A DNA stretch of 41,885 bases from JAYEIA01 sp964472505. Its GTDB lineage: Bacteria; Bacteroidota; Bacteroidia; Bacteroidales; JAADGE01. The notes below the pieces were generated by a model that was not told where the DNA came from, made no database searches, and saw only the letters and a program-made list of their open reading frames with translations. Within the stretch, counting starts at the first letter, position 1. Every line of letters begins with the position of its first letter. The stretch spans positions 1 through 41,885 of the forward strand of contig CAYYQW010000029.1 in assembly GCA_964472505.1 (NCBI GenBank), given 5' to 3'. The position numbers and the translations under genes were made by a program. Below, in pieces: positions 7,301 to 14,459 of the stretch.

Positions 7301-7811
7301 ACCCGAAAAGGTGTTGGGATACATTTATGCAATTTTACACAGTCCAACATACAGAGAAAAATATGCAGACTTTCTAAAAATAGATTTCCCGAAAATTCCA
7401 TTCTGCGAAGATGAAAACACTTTTGAGAAATTGTCAAAGTTAGGTGCAAAACTTATAGAGTGCCATTTATTGAACGAAATTCCGAAAGGAAAAGAATATA
7501 ACAATCTAGGTATTTATAGCGGAGGTGGAGACAACATTGTCGTTAAACCGGAATATAAAGCGGTAAAAATAGACAACAAAAGAGAAGAACGTTTATACTT
7601 TAATAAAAATCAATATTTCAACAATGTGCCTGAAAAAACTTATGATTTTTATATTGGAGGTTATCAAGTGTTAAACAAATACTTAAAAGACAGAAAAGGC
7701 AAAGAACTAAATATGAATGAAGTATTGACTGTTGGTAAAATTGTAAAAGTCTTGTTTTTTACTATAAGACAAATGGAATTAATTGATAATGAAACAAATG
7801 ATTGGATATAA
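4371..7811 (+). CDS. Single-chain restriction-modification enzyme, N6-adenine methylase with type ISP-like C-terminus
   Basis: About 1146 residues from ATG 4371 (an in-frame TTG at 4362 is the alternative). Around residues 55-85 is a PD-(D/E)xK-like motif (GSPDFKI followed by GYAENKK), the probable nuclease. Methylase motif I (LDFATGTGTF) lies near residue 373 and motif IV (NPPYSG) near 491, which define an N6-adenine methylase of the gamma type. Residues from about 690 resemble the type ISP specificity domain (ALITNRQARLSTYQHVFISD, then PYHFPLYLY), followed by a charged coiled-coil stretch and a conserved end. True type ISP enzymes carry a helicase between nuclease and methylase; I see no helicase motifs, so this is closer to a type IIG design. 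It would methylate self DNA and cut unmodified DNA. The preceding AlbA_2 gene probably belongs to the same defence locus. Confidence 0.85.
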   Translation: MIDLKKYIKELQSVSIDELTEHSKRFALETLLREVAETVVSKNKIKVLHEPKRKDNYGSPDFKIYTESSIIGYAENKKITENLDKVIKSAQIKKYRELSPNILLTNYLDFIWIKDDIFQRETLCYVSDLENKKFIPDENKIQNITNILTNFFSEAPIGISTAKDLALALAVRSKNLKDFLDDDLESQENAEEQTRLVGLYDTFKSHIFNELTISEFADAFAQMLVYGLFLAKLNADTKEVTLYNAKRFIPQSFELIRELVGFLDELEDENYKDTRWIIDEVISIMNNLELQELQKSLQFSKKVKDNENIETDPYIYFYETFLAAYDKNLRKAKGVYYTPPQVVNFIVRSVNEVLKNTFKIDTGFAEPEKVTVLDFATGTGTFIIEILKQIFEEIPAQNKQLKEMLIKDHVLKNIYGFEYLIAPYTVAHLKLSQFLKENDYELDAKERFQLFLTNTLEPIADIPPNLYAKSLSTEGKLAQKVKDKPILVITGNPPYSGHSKNTGDWITNLLKGNDIWATEKIEKQANYYKVDGKSLGERNPKWLQDDYVKFIRFAQYKIDRAGQGVVGIITSHSFLDNPTFRGMRQSLMHSFDQLYFIDLHGNAKKREKTPEGKPDQNVFDIEQGVAISIFIKKSGLKKGVFHTDFWGNRKQKFDLCLDNSIETLEFTELKPNSPFYLFTQQNEKLWEKYKSFWSVKEIFPVNSVCITTSRDGLVIDCSEEKLLQKFHVFSDIKISDNDLYNVLSLKDNRDWSLPEKRKLILQEKELKTFIKDIDYRVFDKRKIMYHKHAIDFGRWEVMKHMSYENLALITNRQARLSTYQHVFISDSLTDLHIFETANASPYHFPLYLYEKQKDAIFKKEEPTKQLTQYEQELKKHTEQFEKAVSEIKRHEKLFAEKENPIQDEIDYIEEHRSTYEEYKTSYEQIKKHYRELIDSSKRDVELNRENKIEFVEDDIIKRPNFSDNFLKFVKQKYPNYTPEKVLGYIYAILHSPTYREKYADFLKIDFPKIPFCEDENTFEKLSKLGAKLIECHLLNEIPKGKEYNNLGIYSGGGDNIVVKPEYKAVKIDNKREERLYFNKNQYFNNVPEKTYDFYIGGYQVLNKYLKDRKGKELNMNEVLTVGKIVKVLFFTIRQMELIDNETNDWI

Positions 7812-7965
7812 AATAATAAATGCAAGTAACACTGTGCCTCGCTAATCAAATTTTCCAACTTCCCCCCGCACTTTTTTTATGGCTAAATCGTGAAAGGGCA
7901 AGCATAAGTTGACGGAAACAATACAGACGCTTGAATAATGATAAATTAATTGTAAAACTATTTCT

Positions 7966-9108
7966 ATGAAAACAAAAATTATAAGCGTTTTGCTTGCACT
8001 GTTTTCTGCATTCAGTACGATAAATGCGCAGCAGACAATTAACGGAACAATAAACCATGATGGTTTAACCAGACAGTACATTCTGTATATACCGGCTTGT
8101 TATGATCCTGATGCACAGAGTCCGCTTGTCCTGAGTTTTCACGGTTACTCAAGTAATGCTCAAACTAATTTTAACTACACCAATTTCAAATCAATTGCGG
8201 ACACTGCCGGATTTATTCTAATCCACCCGCAAGGAACTCTGTTAGATGGCGTAACCCACTGGAATGTGGGCGGATGGACTTTGAACAGCACCGTTGATGA
8301 TGTTGGCTTTGTTTCCAATTTGTTGGATACCGTTTCCGCACACTACAATATCGATCAAGATAGAATTTACAGTACAGGAATGTCAAATGGAGGATATATG
8401 AGCTTTTTGCTTTCTTGCCAACTAAGCAACCGGATAGCTGCAATAGCATCCGTTACCGGTTCAATGACGCTGCAAACCTATGATAATTGCAATCCGCAAC
8501 ATCCAACGCCTGTTTTGCAAATTCATGGTACGGCAGATGCTACTGTCCCCTATAACGGCAATCCAACTTGGACAAAATCAATTGATGATGTATTGCAATA
8601 TTGGGTAAACTTTAATAACTGTAATTCAACACCTTCAATTTCTAATGTTCCGGATACAGATGCTTCCGATGGCAGTACGGCAGATCATATGGTTTACAGC
8701 GAGGGCGACAATTGTGTTACAACCGAACATTTTAAAGTGTATAACGGTGGTCATGATTGGCCCGGCGCTTGGGGTAATATGGATATTTCTGCAAGTGCAG
8801 AGGTATGGAAGTTCTTATCGCAATATGATATTAACGGATTAATGGGATGCAGCACATCAGCAATTAATGAAGCTTTAAATGAAAGGAAAGAACTACGTGT
8901 TTTTCCCAATCCGGCATCAGAATCAATAACAATTATAACGGATGTTTCAGAGAAATTGGATTATTCCGTTTATTCGTTACTTGGAGAACAGCTGCTGTCC
9001 GGGTATGTTGATTCCGACCATAAAACAATCGATATATCGAATTTGAATCCGAATATTTACTTTTTTAGATTAGGGACACAAACGATTAAACTTATTAAAA
9101 CAGAATAA
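7966..9108 (+). CDS. Secreted CE1/PHB-depolymerase-like esterase with T9SS sorting domain
   Basis: A 380-residue alpha/beta hydrolase resembling LpqC, polyhydroxybutyrate depolymerase and feruloyl esterases. Residues 1-21 are a signal peptide (ending INAQ). The oxyanion region is LSFHGYSS near 60. The nucleophile is Ser140 in GMSNGG, the acid is Asp191 in HGTADATVPY, and the base is His263 in YNGGHDWPG, so the catalytic triad is complete. Residues about 305-380 are a T9SS type A sorting domain (VFPNPASESITI, then NIYFFRLG and a basic end). It should therefore be exported by Sec, passed through the outer membrane by T9SS and anchored or released outside, where it would hydrolyse esters of polysaccharide or polyester substrates. 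The exact substrate cannot be read from sequence. The 154 bases before it hold nothing I can identify. Confidence 0.85.
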   Translation: MKTKIISVLLALFSAFSTINAQQTINGTINHDGLTRQYILYIPACYDPDAQSPLVLSFHGYSSNAQTNFNYTNFKSIADTAGFILIHPQGTLLDGVTHWNVGGWTLNSTVDDVGFVSNLLDTVSAHYNIDQDRIYSTGMSNGGYMSFLLSCQLSNRIAAIASVTGSMTLQTYDNCNPQHPTPVLQIHGTADATVPYNGNPTWTKSIDDVLQYWVNFNNCNSTPSISNVPDTDASDGSTADHMVYSEGDNCVTTEHFKVYNGGHDWPGAWGNMDISASAEVWKFLSQYDINGLMGCSTSAINEALNERKELRVFPNPASESITIITDVSEKLDYSVYSLLGEQLLSGYVDSDHKTIDISNLNPNIYFFRLGTQTIKLIKTE

Positions 9109-9169
9109 AAGAGCATAAAAAAATGCCATTAAAACAGGCGTTTATTCACATCTTCACAGCAGCCTCGCT

Positions 9170-9192
9170 GAGCGAAATTTGCAAGTTCGCTC
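9170..9192. terminator. Hairpin between convergent esterase and xseA
   Basis: GAGCGAA (9170-9176) and TTCGCTC (9186-9192) form a 7-bp stem with a 9-base loop in the convergent gap. No T-run follows on either strand, so this is only a possible transcription end. Confidence 0.25.
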
Positions 9193-9233
9193 CGTTACCA
9201 AAGCTCCAACCATTCCCAAGTTAATTGCAACGC

Positions 9234-10601
9234 TTATTTTACGACAGATTTAATTTCACCTTTGTAGAAGTAAGTTGTTAATTCGTCATCTTTTTTTAGT
9301 TCGGAAGCATCTTTTACAGGTTTGCCGTCTTTCTTAGTGTAGGAATATCCCAGTTTTAAAATATTTTTCGGGTCGTAAGCATTTATGCGGTATTCTGCTG
9401 TATGCAGAAGGTTGTTTTGGCGGTTTATGTAGTTGCGTGTTGCTGTGTTGAGTTGATAGTCGATGAGTTCAAAACTTTGAATTTTTGAATGAATTTTCTC
9501 TTTGCTTCTTATTTCTGCGGTTTTGCCCATTTCAGACAGAAGGCGGTAAGCTCTTTTAAAAAAATACTTACTTGTGGTTTTAAGTTTTTCTTCGGCATAA
9601 TCAAAGGCTTTCAGTCCGTTTCTGATATGCCCCTTGGCTGTGGCCGACAAGTTTCGGCTTAGCTTTTCAAGCATTTGTTTTTCATCGCTGATTCGGCGAT
9701 TAATTATTTGCAGAAAGTACTCATAATGTTCATCAATTTGAGTTTCGTAGTCTTCCAATTTATTAATGAGGTATTCGGCTGCAGCGGTAGGTGTTTTTAG
9801 TTTTTTGTAGGCAACCGTATCGGCTATGCTTAAATCTCTCTCGTGTCCGATGCCGGTAATAACGGGTAGGGGAAATTGAGCAATATTTACTGCGGTCCAA
9901 TACTCATCAAAACAGGCTAAATCTGACTTTGAACCTCCGCCGCGTACAATTACCACGGCATCAAATTCTTCGGAACGTAAGTTGATTTCATCCAGAGCTT
10001 TAACGATGGATTCCGGCGCTTGGTTTCCCTGCATCACTGCTTGAAAAAGCTCAATATCAAATCGGTAACCGAATGCATTATTCGTTATTTGATTCATGAA
10101 ATCTTCGTAACCGGCAGCTGTATCGGAGCTTATCAGCGCAATGCTTTGGGGCACCTCAGGCAAAACGGTTTCTTTGTTCATATTGCTTACGCCTTCTTCA
10201 TCCAAGCGCCGGAGCACTTCCAAACGTTTTCGTTCGATATCGCCCAAAGTATATTCCGGGTCAATATCCGTTATGTTTAAGCTGATTCCGTACACGGCAT
10301 GAAAAGATACATTCACGGTAAGAGAAACCTTCATGCCTTCGGAAAGTTCATCCCCGGTTACGGTTTGAAAATAGGGTTTTAACATTCGGTAGGTGTAGGC
10401 CCAAATATTTGCTCTTGCTTTGGCTTTTAGTTGGTCGGTTTCACGGTCTTTTTCAATGAGTTCAAGATAGGCATGCCCGTTTCGGTTTTCTTGTATGCTG
10501 CCTATTTCTGCAATCAAATGGTAGTTTGGTTCTAAATGATCTTCAAGTACCGTTTGTATTTTTTCTTGTAGTTCAGAAAGTAAATATTTTTGTTGGGGCA
10601 T
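9234..10601 (-). CDS. xseA: Exodeoxyribonuclease VII large subunit
   Basis: A 455-residue cytoplasmic protein. The N-terminal 110 residues form the OB-fold DNA-binding domain. The catalytic part carries VPQSIALISSDTAAGYEDF, VVIVRGGGSKSDLACFDEY and PVITGIGHERDLSIADTVAY followed by KTPTAAAEYLI, all hallmark XseA segments. A long alpha-helical coiled-coil stretch follows (about 285-410). With the small subunit XseB, the enzyme degrades single-stranded DNA to oligonucleotides in repair. Its usual partner xseB is not next to it here: the 125-bp downstream gap is too short to hold it. The gene is 50 bp downstream of the SUMF1-like gene on the same strand but has its own -7 box candidate. Confidence 0.93.
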   Translation of the reverse strand: MPQQKYLLSELQEKIQTVLEDHLEPNYHLIAEIGSIQENRNGHAYLELIEKDRETDQLKAKARANIWAYTYRMLKPYFQTVTGDELSEGMKVSLTVNVSFHAVYGISLNITDIDPEYTLGDIERKRLEVLRRLDEEGVSNMNKETVLPEVPQSIALISSDTAAGYEDFMNQITNNAFGYRFDIELFQAVMQGNQAPESIVKALDEINLRSEEFDAVVIVRGGGSKSDLACFDEYWTAVNIAQFPLPVITGIGHERDLSIADTVAYKKLKTPTAAAEYLINKLEDYETQIDEHYEYFLQIINRRISDEKQMLEKLSRNLSATAKGHIRNGLKAFDYAEEKLKTTSKYFFKRAYRLLSEMGKTAEIRSKEKIHSKIQSFELIDYQLNTATRNYINRQNNLLHTAEYRINAYDPKNILKLGYSYTKKDGKPVKDASELKKDDELTTYFYKGEIKSVVK

Positions 10602-10626
10602 CTTATATACCGATTATGGGTGAACA

Positions 10627-10634
10627 CAAAAATA
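10627..10634 (-). promoter_or_regulatory. -7 box TATTTTTG of xseA
   Basis: Read on the minus strand this is TATTTTTG, matching TAnnTTTG, 25 bases before the xseA ATG. It overlaps the short gap after the SUMF1-like gene, so xseA may be transcribed on its own as well as by read-through. Confidence 0.4.
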
Positions 10635-10651
10635 ATTTTGTGCATGAAAAA

Positions 10652-11479
10652 TTAGTCGGTTTTTGTTCTGACAACCCGTATTCCGACAAAAGGGTCTCTA
10701 TTGGTTTCATCCATGTGAAATCGTCGGCTGATTTGGATGTATTCTGCCGGGCTTCTTCGAGTGCCGCCTCTGTAAACTCGGTCATATTTGTTTGATGAGC
10801 CTTTGGGATGAAACTCCGGGCTTCTTTCGTAGTAGTCTTGTGCGTAATAGTCCCAGCATAATTCACCTACATTGCCGCTCATATCATATATCCCGATTTC
10901 GTTGGGCGACAGTTGTCCCGGTTTTTGTTCGTTTCCTTTATAGGTTTCCGAAAACCAAGCTACATTATACGGTGAGTTGCTGCCTGCGTATAGGTAATTT
11001 TTACTTTTATTACCGCCTCTTGCTGCATATTCCCATTCAGCTTCGGTAGGAAGGCGGTATCCGTTTTTTGAAAAATCGCATTCAACTTCAAAAATGCCTT
11101 TTCTTTCGTCGCGCGTAATAGAGTAGGCATGCTCCAACCCTTCGCGTGTGCTTAGCCAGTTACAAAGCATTACAGCGCGCTGCCAGCTGATATTACTTAC
11201 CGGCAGCCCGACAGTTCCGTATGGTTCTGCATAGCCTGCTACTTTGGTAAATGCCAAGTAGTCATCATAAAACAGTTCATACTGAGCCATATAAAAAGAA
11301 GGAATATTTACGGTGTGTTCGGGTTTTTCATCGGGAAATTTTGATTGATTGTTGCCCATTACAAAACTGCCGCCTTCTACCAAAGCTACGTCAATGGTTC
11401 TTTGGGCTGAGAGCGGATTAACCCTAAGAAGAAAAATCATTATCAGAGTGCATATATAGCCGGCTGCTTTTATCGTCAT
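10652..11479 (-). CDS. Exported FGE/SUMF1-like (formylglycine-generating enzyme fold) protein
   Basis: About 275 residues from ATG 11479; this start gives a good signal peptide (MTIKAAGYICTLIMIFLLR, cleaved after LSAQ). An in-frame ATG at 11509 adds ten residues that would spoil the signal. The FGE-sulfatase domain is clear: GGSFVMG near the N-terminus, YRLPTEAEWEYAARGG, IYDMSGNVGELCWD, RVYRGGTRRSP and a final FVGIRVVR. The redox-active cysteine pair of true formylglycine-generating enzymes is not evident, so this is more likely a structural or binding member of the fold (as in GldK/GldJ-type proteins) than an active sulfatase activator. It is divergent from the SpoIIE phosphatase gene and about 50 bp upstream of xseA. 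Confidence 0.8.
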   Translation of the reverse strand: MTIKAAGYICTLIMIFLLRVNPLSAQRTIDVALVEGGSFVMGNNQSKFPDEKPEHTVNIPSFYMAQYELFYDDYLAFTKVAGYAEPYGTVGLPVSNISWQRAVMLCNWLSTREGLEHAYSITRDERKGIFEVECDFSKNGYRLPTEAEWEYAARGGNKSKNYLYAGSNSPYNVAWFSETYKGNEQKPGQLSPNEIGIYDMSGNVGELCWDYYAQDYYERSPEFHPKGSSNKYDRVYRGGTRRSPAEYIQISRRFHMDETNRDPFVGIRVVRTKTD

Positions 11480-11548
11480 AAATATATTTTTTGATGAAAT
11501 TCCATGCAAAATGTTGCGGTTAATGCTAAAGTTATTATTTTTATGAAT

Positions 11549-14299
11549 ATGAAACGCATTGCAAACATAAATATTTTTTCTGAATTCCCTTTATTAGGAA
11601 TTCTTAGCGCAGTGTGCTTATTTTTTTCAGTTCAAAATTCAGTTCAAGCTCAGGACTTGTCAGACTCAGCTCATCCGGTTCATACCCAAATTGATTCTTT
11701 ATTGAGTGCAGCCGAAAATTTTGCTCGCACCGAGAATGACTCAGCCTTATTATTGTTTCCCCAAATTGAAAAACTTAATAAGCAAAAACCGGACAGTTTA
11801 TCAGCTAAACATTTACGGTATATTAAAGCATTGATGTTTTTAAAAAAAGGACAGCTTGATACGGCTCATCTTTTACTTAGTGATTGTGCTAAACCGCTTG
11901 CCGACAGCAGCGACATTGAAATTGTAATAAAATCGCTCAACGGATTGGCCAATATTCATTATATGAAAGGAGAATATTTTGATGTATTGCCTTTATTGGA
12001 AGCGGTGGAGGAGCGAGCAAAAAAAAATAATTTCCCGCAGCTTGAAGCGGCAGCCATTAATAATTTAGCTCTGATATATAAAACGCTGGGCGATTATTCA
12101 TCGGCTTTTCCTTATTTTATGAAAGCCGCTTCCATGAGTTTAGTTACCGGCGATACCATAAATTTTATTACCAACCTCAATAATATTGGTATTCTTTTTC
12201 GCGAAACCGGGCAATATGAGAATGCTGAAGAATATCACCGCCGAGCCGGAAGCATGGCAAAGGCTCTAAGTAACGATTATTTAAGCGCCGTAAGTATGCA
12301 GCATTTGGCCGAACTGCATAACGAACGGGGGGAATATGCCGAAGCACTTTTTTTTTTACAAAAGGCACTTAATATATACATAGCTTATAATAATCAAACG
12401 CGTATTGCTTCGGTATATATGAATATTGGAAAGCTTTGGTATAAACGAGGCCACTACGAAAGGGCATATGCTTATTTTGAGAATGCCGAAAAAAGCATGC
12501 TTAGCCTTGGCTATTCTTCCATGTTTTTAGATTTGATGCTCAATAAAGGGAAAGTAGCCGGAAAGCTTGGAATGTTCAAAAAGGCAGAGGATTATTTAAT
12601 CGAAGCGGAAAATATGGCCAAAGAGCAGTCGCAAGATGTGATACTTTCCGAATGCCATAAGGCTTTGTCCGAGCTGTATGCCAATCAGGGAGAATTTGCT
12701 CGGGCTTATGAGCATCAGCAAAAATATATGCAGCAAAAAGATTCCTTGTTTGACAAAGAGCTTAGAACAACCATGGCACATGAAGAAGCTCTGTTTAGGC
12801 ATAAAAGCAGGCTGAAAGATATTGAGCTTTTAAAATCAAAACAAGCATTATACGAAATTGATAGTAGATATCAAAAAGAGGAAATAAAAGCTAAAACATT
12901 TTATATCGCATTGCTGCTGATTATTCTGCTTTTGCTGCTAATTGCCGGGGCGTATGCCTATTTTTTAGCTGTAAAAAATAAAAGAAACAACGAAGGTTTG
13001 CAATTAAAAAATAAACTTATAAATGATCAAAATAATGAGATTACCCAGCAGAATGAAGAAATTCGATCTCAGACCGATCAGCTTTTTTTAACGAATAAAA
13101 AATTACAGCGTTTTAAAGCCGCACTTAAAAATACAAATAATGCCGTAGTAATTATGGACGGATACGGTGAATTCTTATGGGTGAATAAGGGCTTTACCAA
13201 ACTATACGGAATGACAAAGCAAGAGTTTCGAAAACAAAATCTGAATATTTTTGATGCTGCCAATGCTTCCGATAATTCGGCTGAAATTAAACAAAAATTA
13301 TTGCGTTGTATCGAAGATAAGACCACGGAACATTACGAATTTAGCACCATAGGGGCAAAAGAAAAAAGAGTTTGGGTGCAAACTACAATTACCCCTTTGC
13401 TTAATGAAAATAATGAAGTGGAAAGTTTGATTGCGATTGATTCCGATATAACTGAATTAAAAAAATACGAAGAAAAATTAAAAATAACAGCCAAAAAGGT
13501 TTTGGAACAAAAAAATATCTTGCAAAAGCAAAACATGGAAATTAATGCAGCCATACGTTATGCCGGTACCATACAAAAGGCCATTCTTCCGATACCGGAA
13601 TATATAGAGCGAGACATCGATTTCTTTTTGATTTATAAACCCAAAGAAATTGTGTCCGGCGATTTTTACTGGTTTTCAAATCCCGTGGATGTTCCTTATG
13701 TTTTTATAGCTATTACTGATTGTACCGGACACGGCGTACCCGGAGCATTTATGAGTATGATTGGAACTCGTCTGCTCAACAGTATCGTGAATGAAAAGGC
13801 TATTTATGATCCGGCTGAAATTCTTGAGCAAATGCATCAAAGCATCAAACAAACCCTTAAGCAGCATACTACCGGCAATATGGACGGTATGGATATTTCA
13901 CTTTGTCGTTTAGAACCTTTATCTGATAGTGAAAAGAAAGTAACATTCAGCGGAGCCAAACAATCAGCATTCTATCATAAAATGCACAGCGGAAAAATAA
14001 CTAAAGTGCGCGGAGATATTAAAACCATAGGCGGTTTGTATTATGACCAAGTTAGTTTTACCAATAAAAGCTTTGTGTTGGAAACCGGTGATATGCTTTA
14101 TTTAACTTCCGACGGTATGGTAGATCAAAATGCTCCCAACCGCAAAAAATTTGGTACTGTTCGATTGCTTCGTCTATTGGAGGAAATTGCCGATTTGCCG
14201 CTCTCCAAACAAAAGAATCATTTGCTGACGGCATACGAAAATCATCGCTTGGGAGAGCCGCAAAGAGATGATATTTCTTTTTTGGGAATCAGGTTTTAA
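11549..14299 (+). CDS. TPR-PAS-SpoIIE/PP2C-type serine/threonine phosphatase sensor
   Basis: About 916 residues from ATG 11549 (in-frame ATGs at 11504 and 11543 are possible; the later ones give a clean signal peptide ending VQAQ). The periplasmic half, residues about 80-400, is a series of tetratricopeptide repeats (LNNLALIYKTLGDYSSAFPY, LNNIGILFRETGQYENAEEY). A membrane helix lies near 449-472, followed by a coiled coil, then a PAS domain (about 530-645: MDGYGEFLWVNKGFTKLYG) and a SpoIIE phosphatase domain from about 690. The metal-binding phosphatase motifs are present: SGDFYWF, DCTGHGVPGAF, GMDIS, TSDGMVDQ and QRDDISFLG. It probably dephosphorylates an anti-sigma-factor antagonist or similar protein in response to a signal sensed outside or by PAS. 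The target is not encoded nearby. Confidence 0.85.
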   Translation: MKRIANINIFSEFPLLGILSAVCLFFSVQNSVQAQDLSDSAHPVHTQIDSLLSAAENFARTENDSALLLFPQIEKLNKQKPDSLSAKHLRYIKALMFLKKGQLDTAHLLLSDCAKPLADSSDIEIVIKSLNGLANIHYMKGEYFDVLPLLEAVEERAKKNNFPQLEAAAINNLALIYKTLGDYSSAFPYFMKAASMSLVTGDTINFITNLNNIGILFRETGQYENAEEYHRRAGSMAKALSNDYLSAVSMQHLAELHNERGEYAEALFFLQKALNIYIAYNNQTRIASVYMNIGKLWYKRGHYERAYAYFENAEKSMLSLGYSSMFLDLMLNKGKVAGKLGMFKKAEDYLIEAENMAKEQSQDVILSECHKALSELYANQGEFARAYEHQQKYMQQKDSLFDKELRTTMAHEEALFRHKSRLKDIELLKSKQALYEIDSRYQKEEIKAKTFYIALLLIILLLLLIAGAYAYFLAVKNKRNNEGLQLKNKLINDQNNEITQQNEEIRSQTDQLFLTNKKLQRFKAALKNTNNAVVIMDGYGEFLWVNKGFTKLYGMTKQEFRKQNLNIFDAANASDNSAEIKQKLLRCIEDKTTEHYEFSTIGAKEKRVWVQTTITPLLNENNEVESLIAIDSDITELKKYEEKLKITAKKVLEQKNILQKQNMEINAAIRYAGTIQKAILPIPEYIERDIDFFLIYKPKEIVSGDFYWFSNPVDVPYVFIAITDCTGHGVPGAFMSMIGTRLLNSIVNEKAIYDPAEILEQMHQSIKQTLKQHTTGNMDGMDISLCRLEPLSDSEKKVTFSGAKQSAFYHKMHSGKITKVRGDIKTIGGLYYDQVSFTNKSFVLETGDMLYLTSDGMVDQNAPNRKKFGTVRLLRLLEEIADLPLSKQKNHLLTAYENHRLGEPQRDDISFLGIRF

Positions 14300-14382
14300 A
14301 GGCTCTGTTTGAATAAGGTCAAAATTTGCAGCATAATTTTAGTTGTTGCCGGACTTTTGTTTTTCGGGCAATTAAAATTTTG

Positions 14383-14390
14383 TATTTTTG
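14383..14390 (+). promoter_or_regulatory. -7 box TATTTTTG upstream of the LRR gene
   Basis: A match to TAnnTTTG, 69 bases before the LRR start. A TTTTG at 14355-14359 is a possible -33 element, though spaced a little far (23 bases). Confidence 0.4.
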
Positions 14391-14459
14391 ACATTGATTC
14401 ACAGGTATATTCGTCTCAATGACATTATTGGCCCGGATATTATCTAAAAATTTACGAAA

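Noticed and set aside
10603..10866. Possible xseB beside xseA
   Set aside because: The frame lies in another frame of the SUMF1-like gene and its product does not resemble the ExoVII small subunit.
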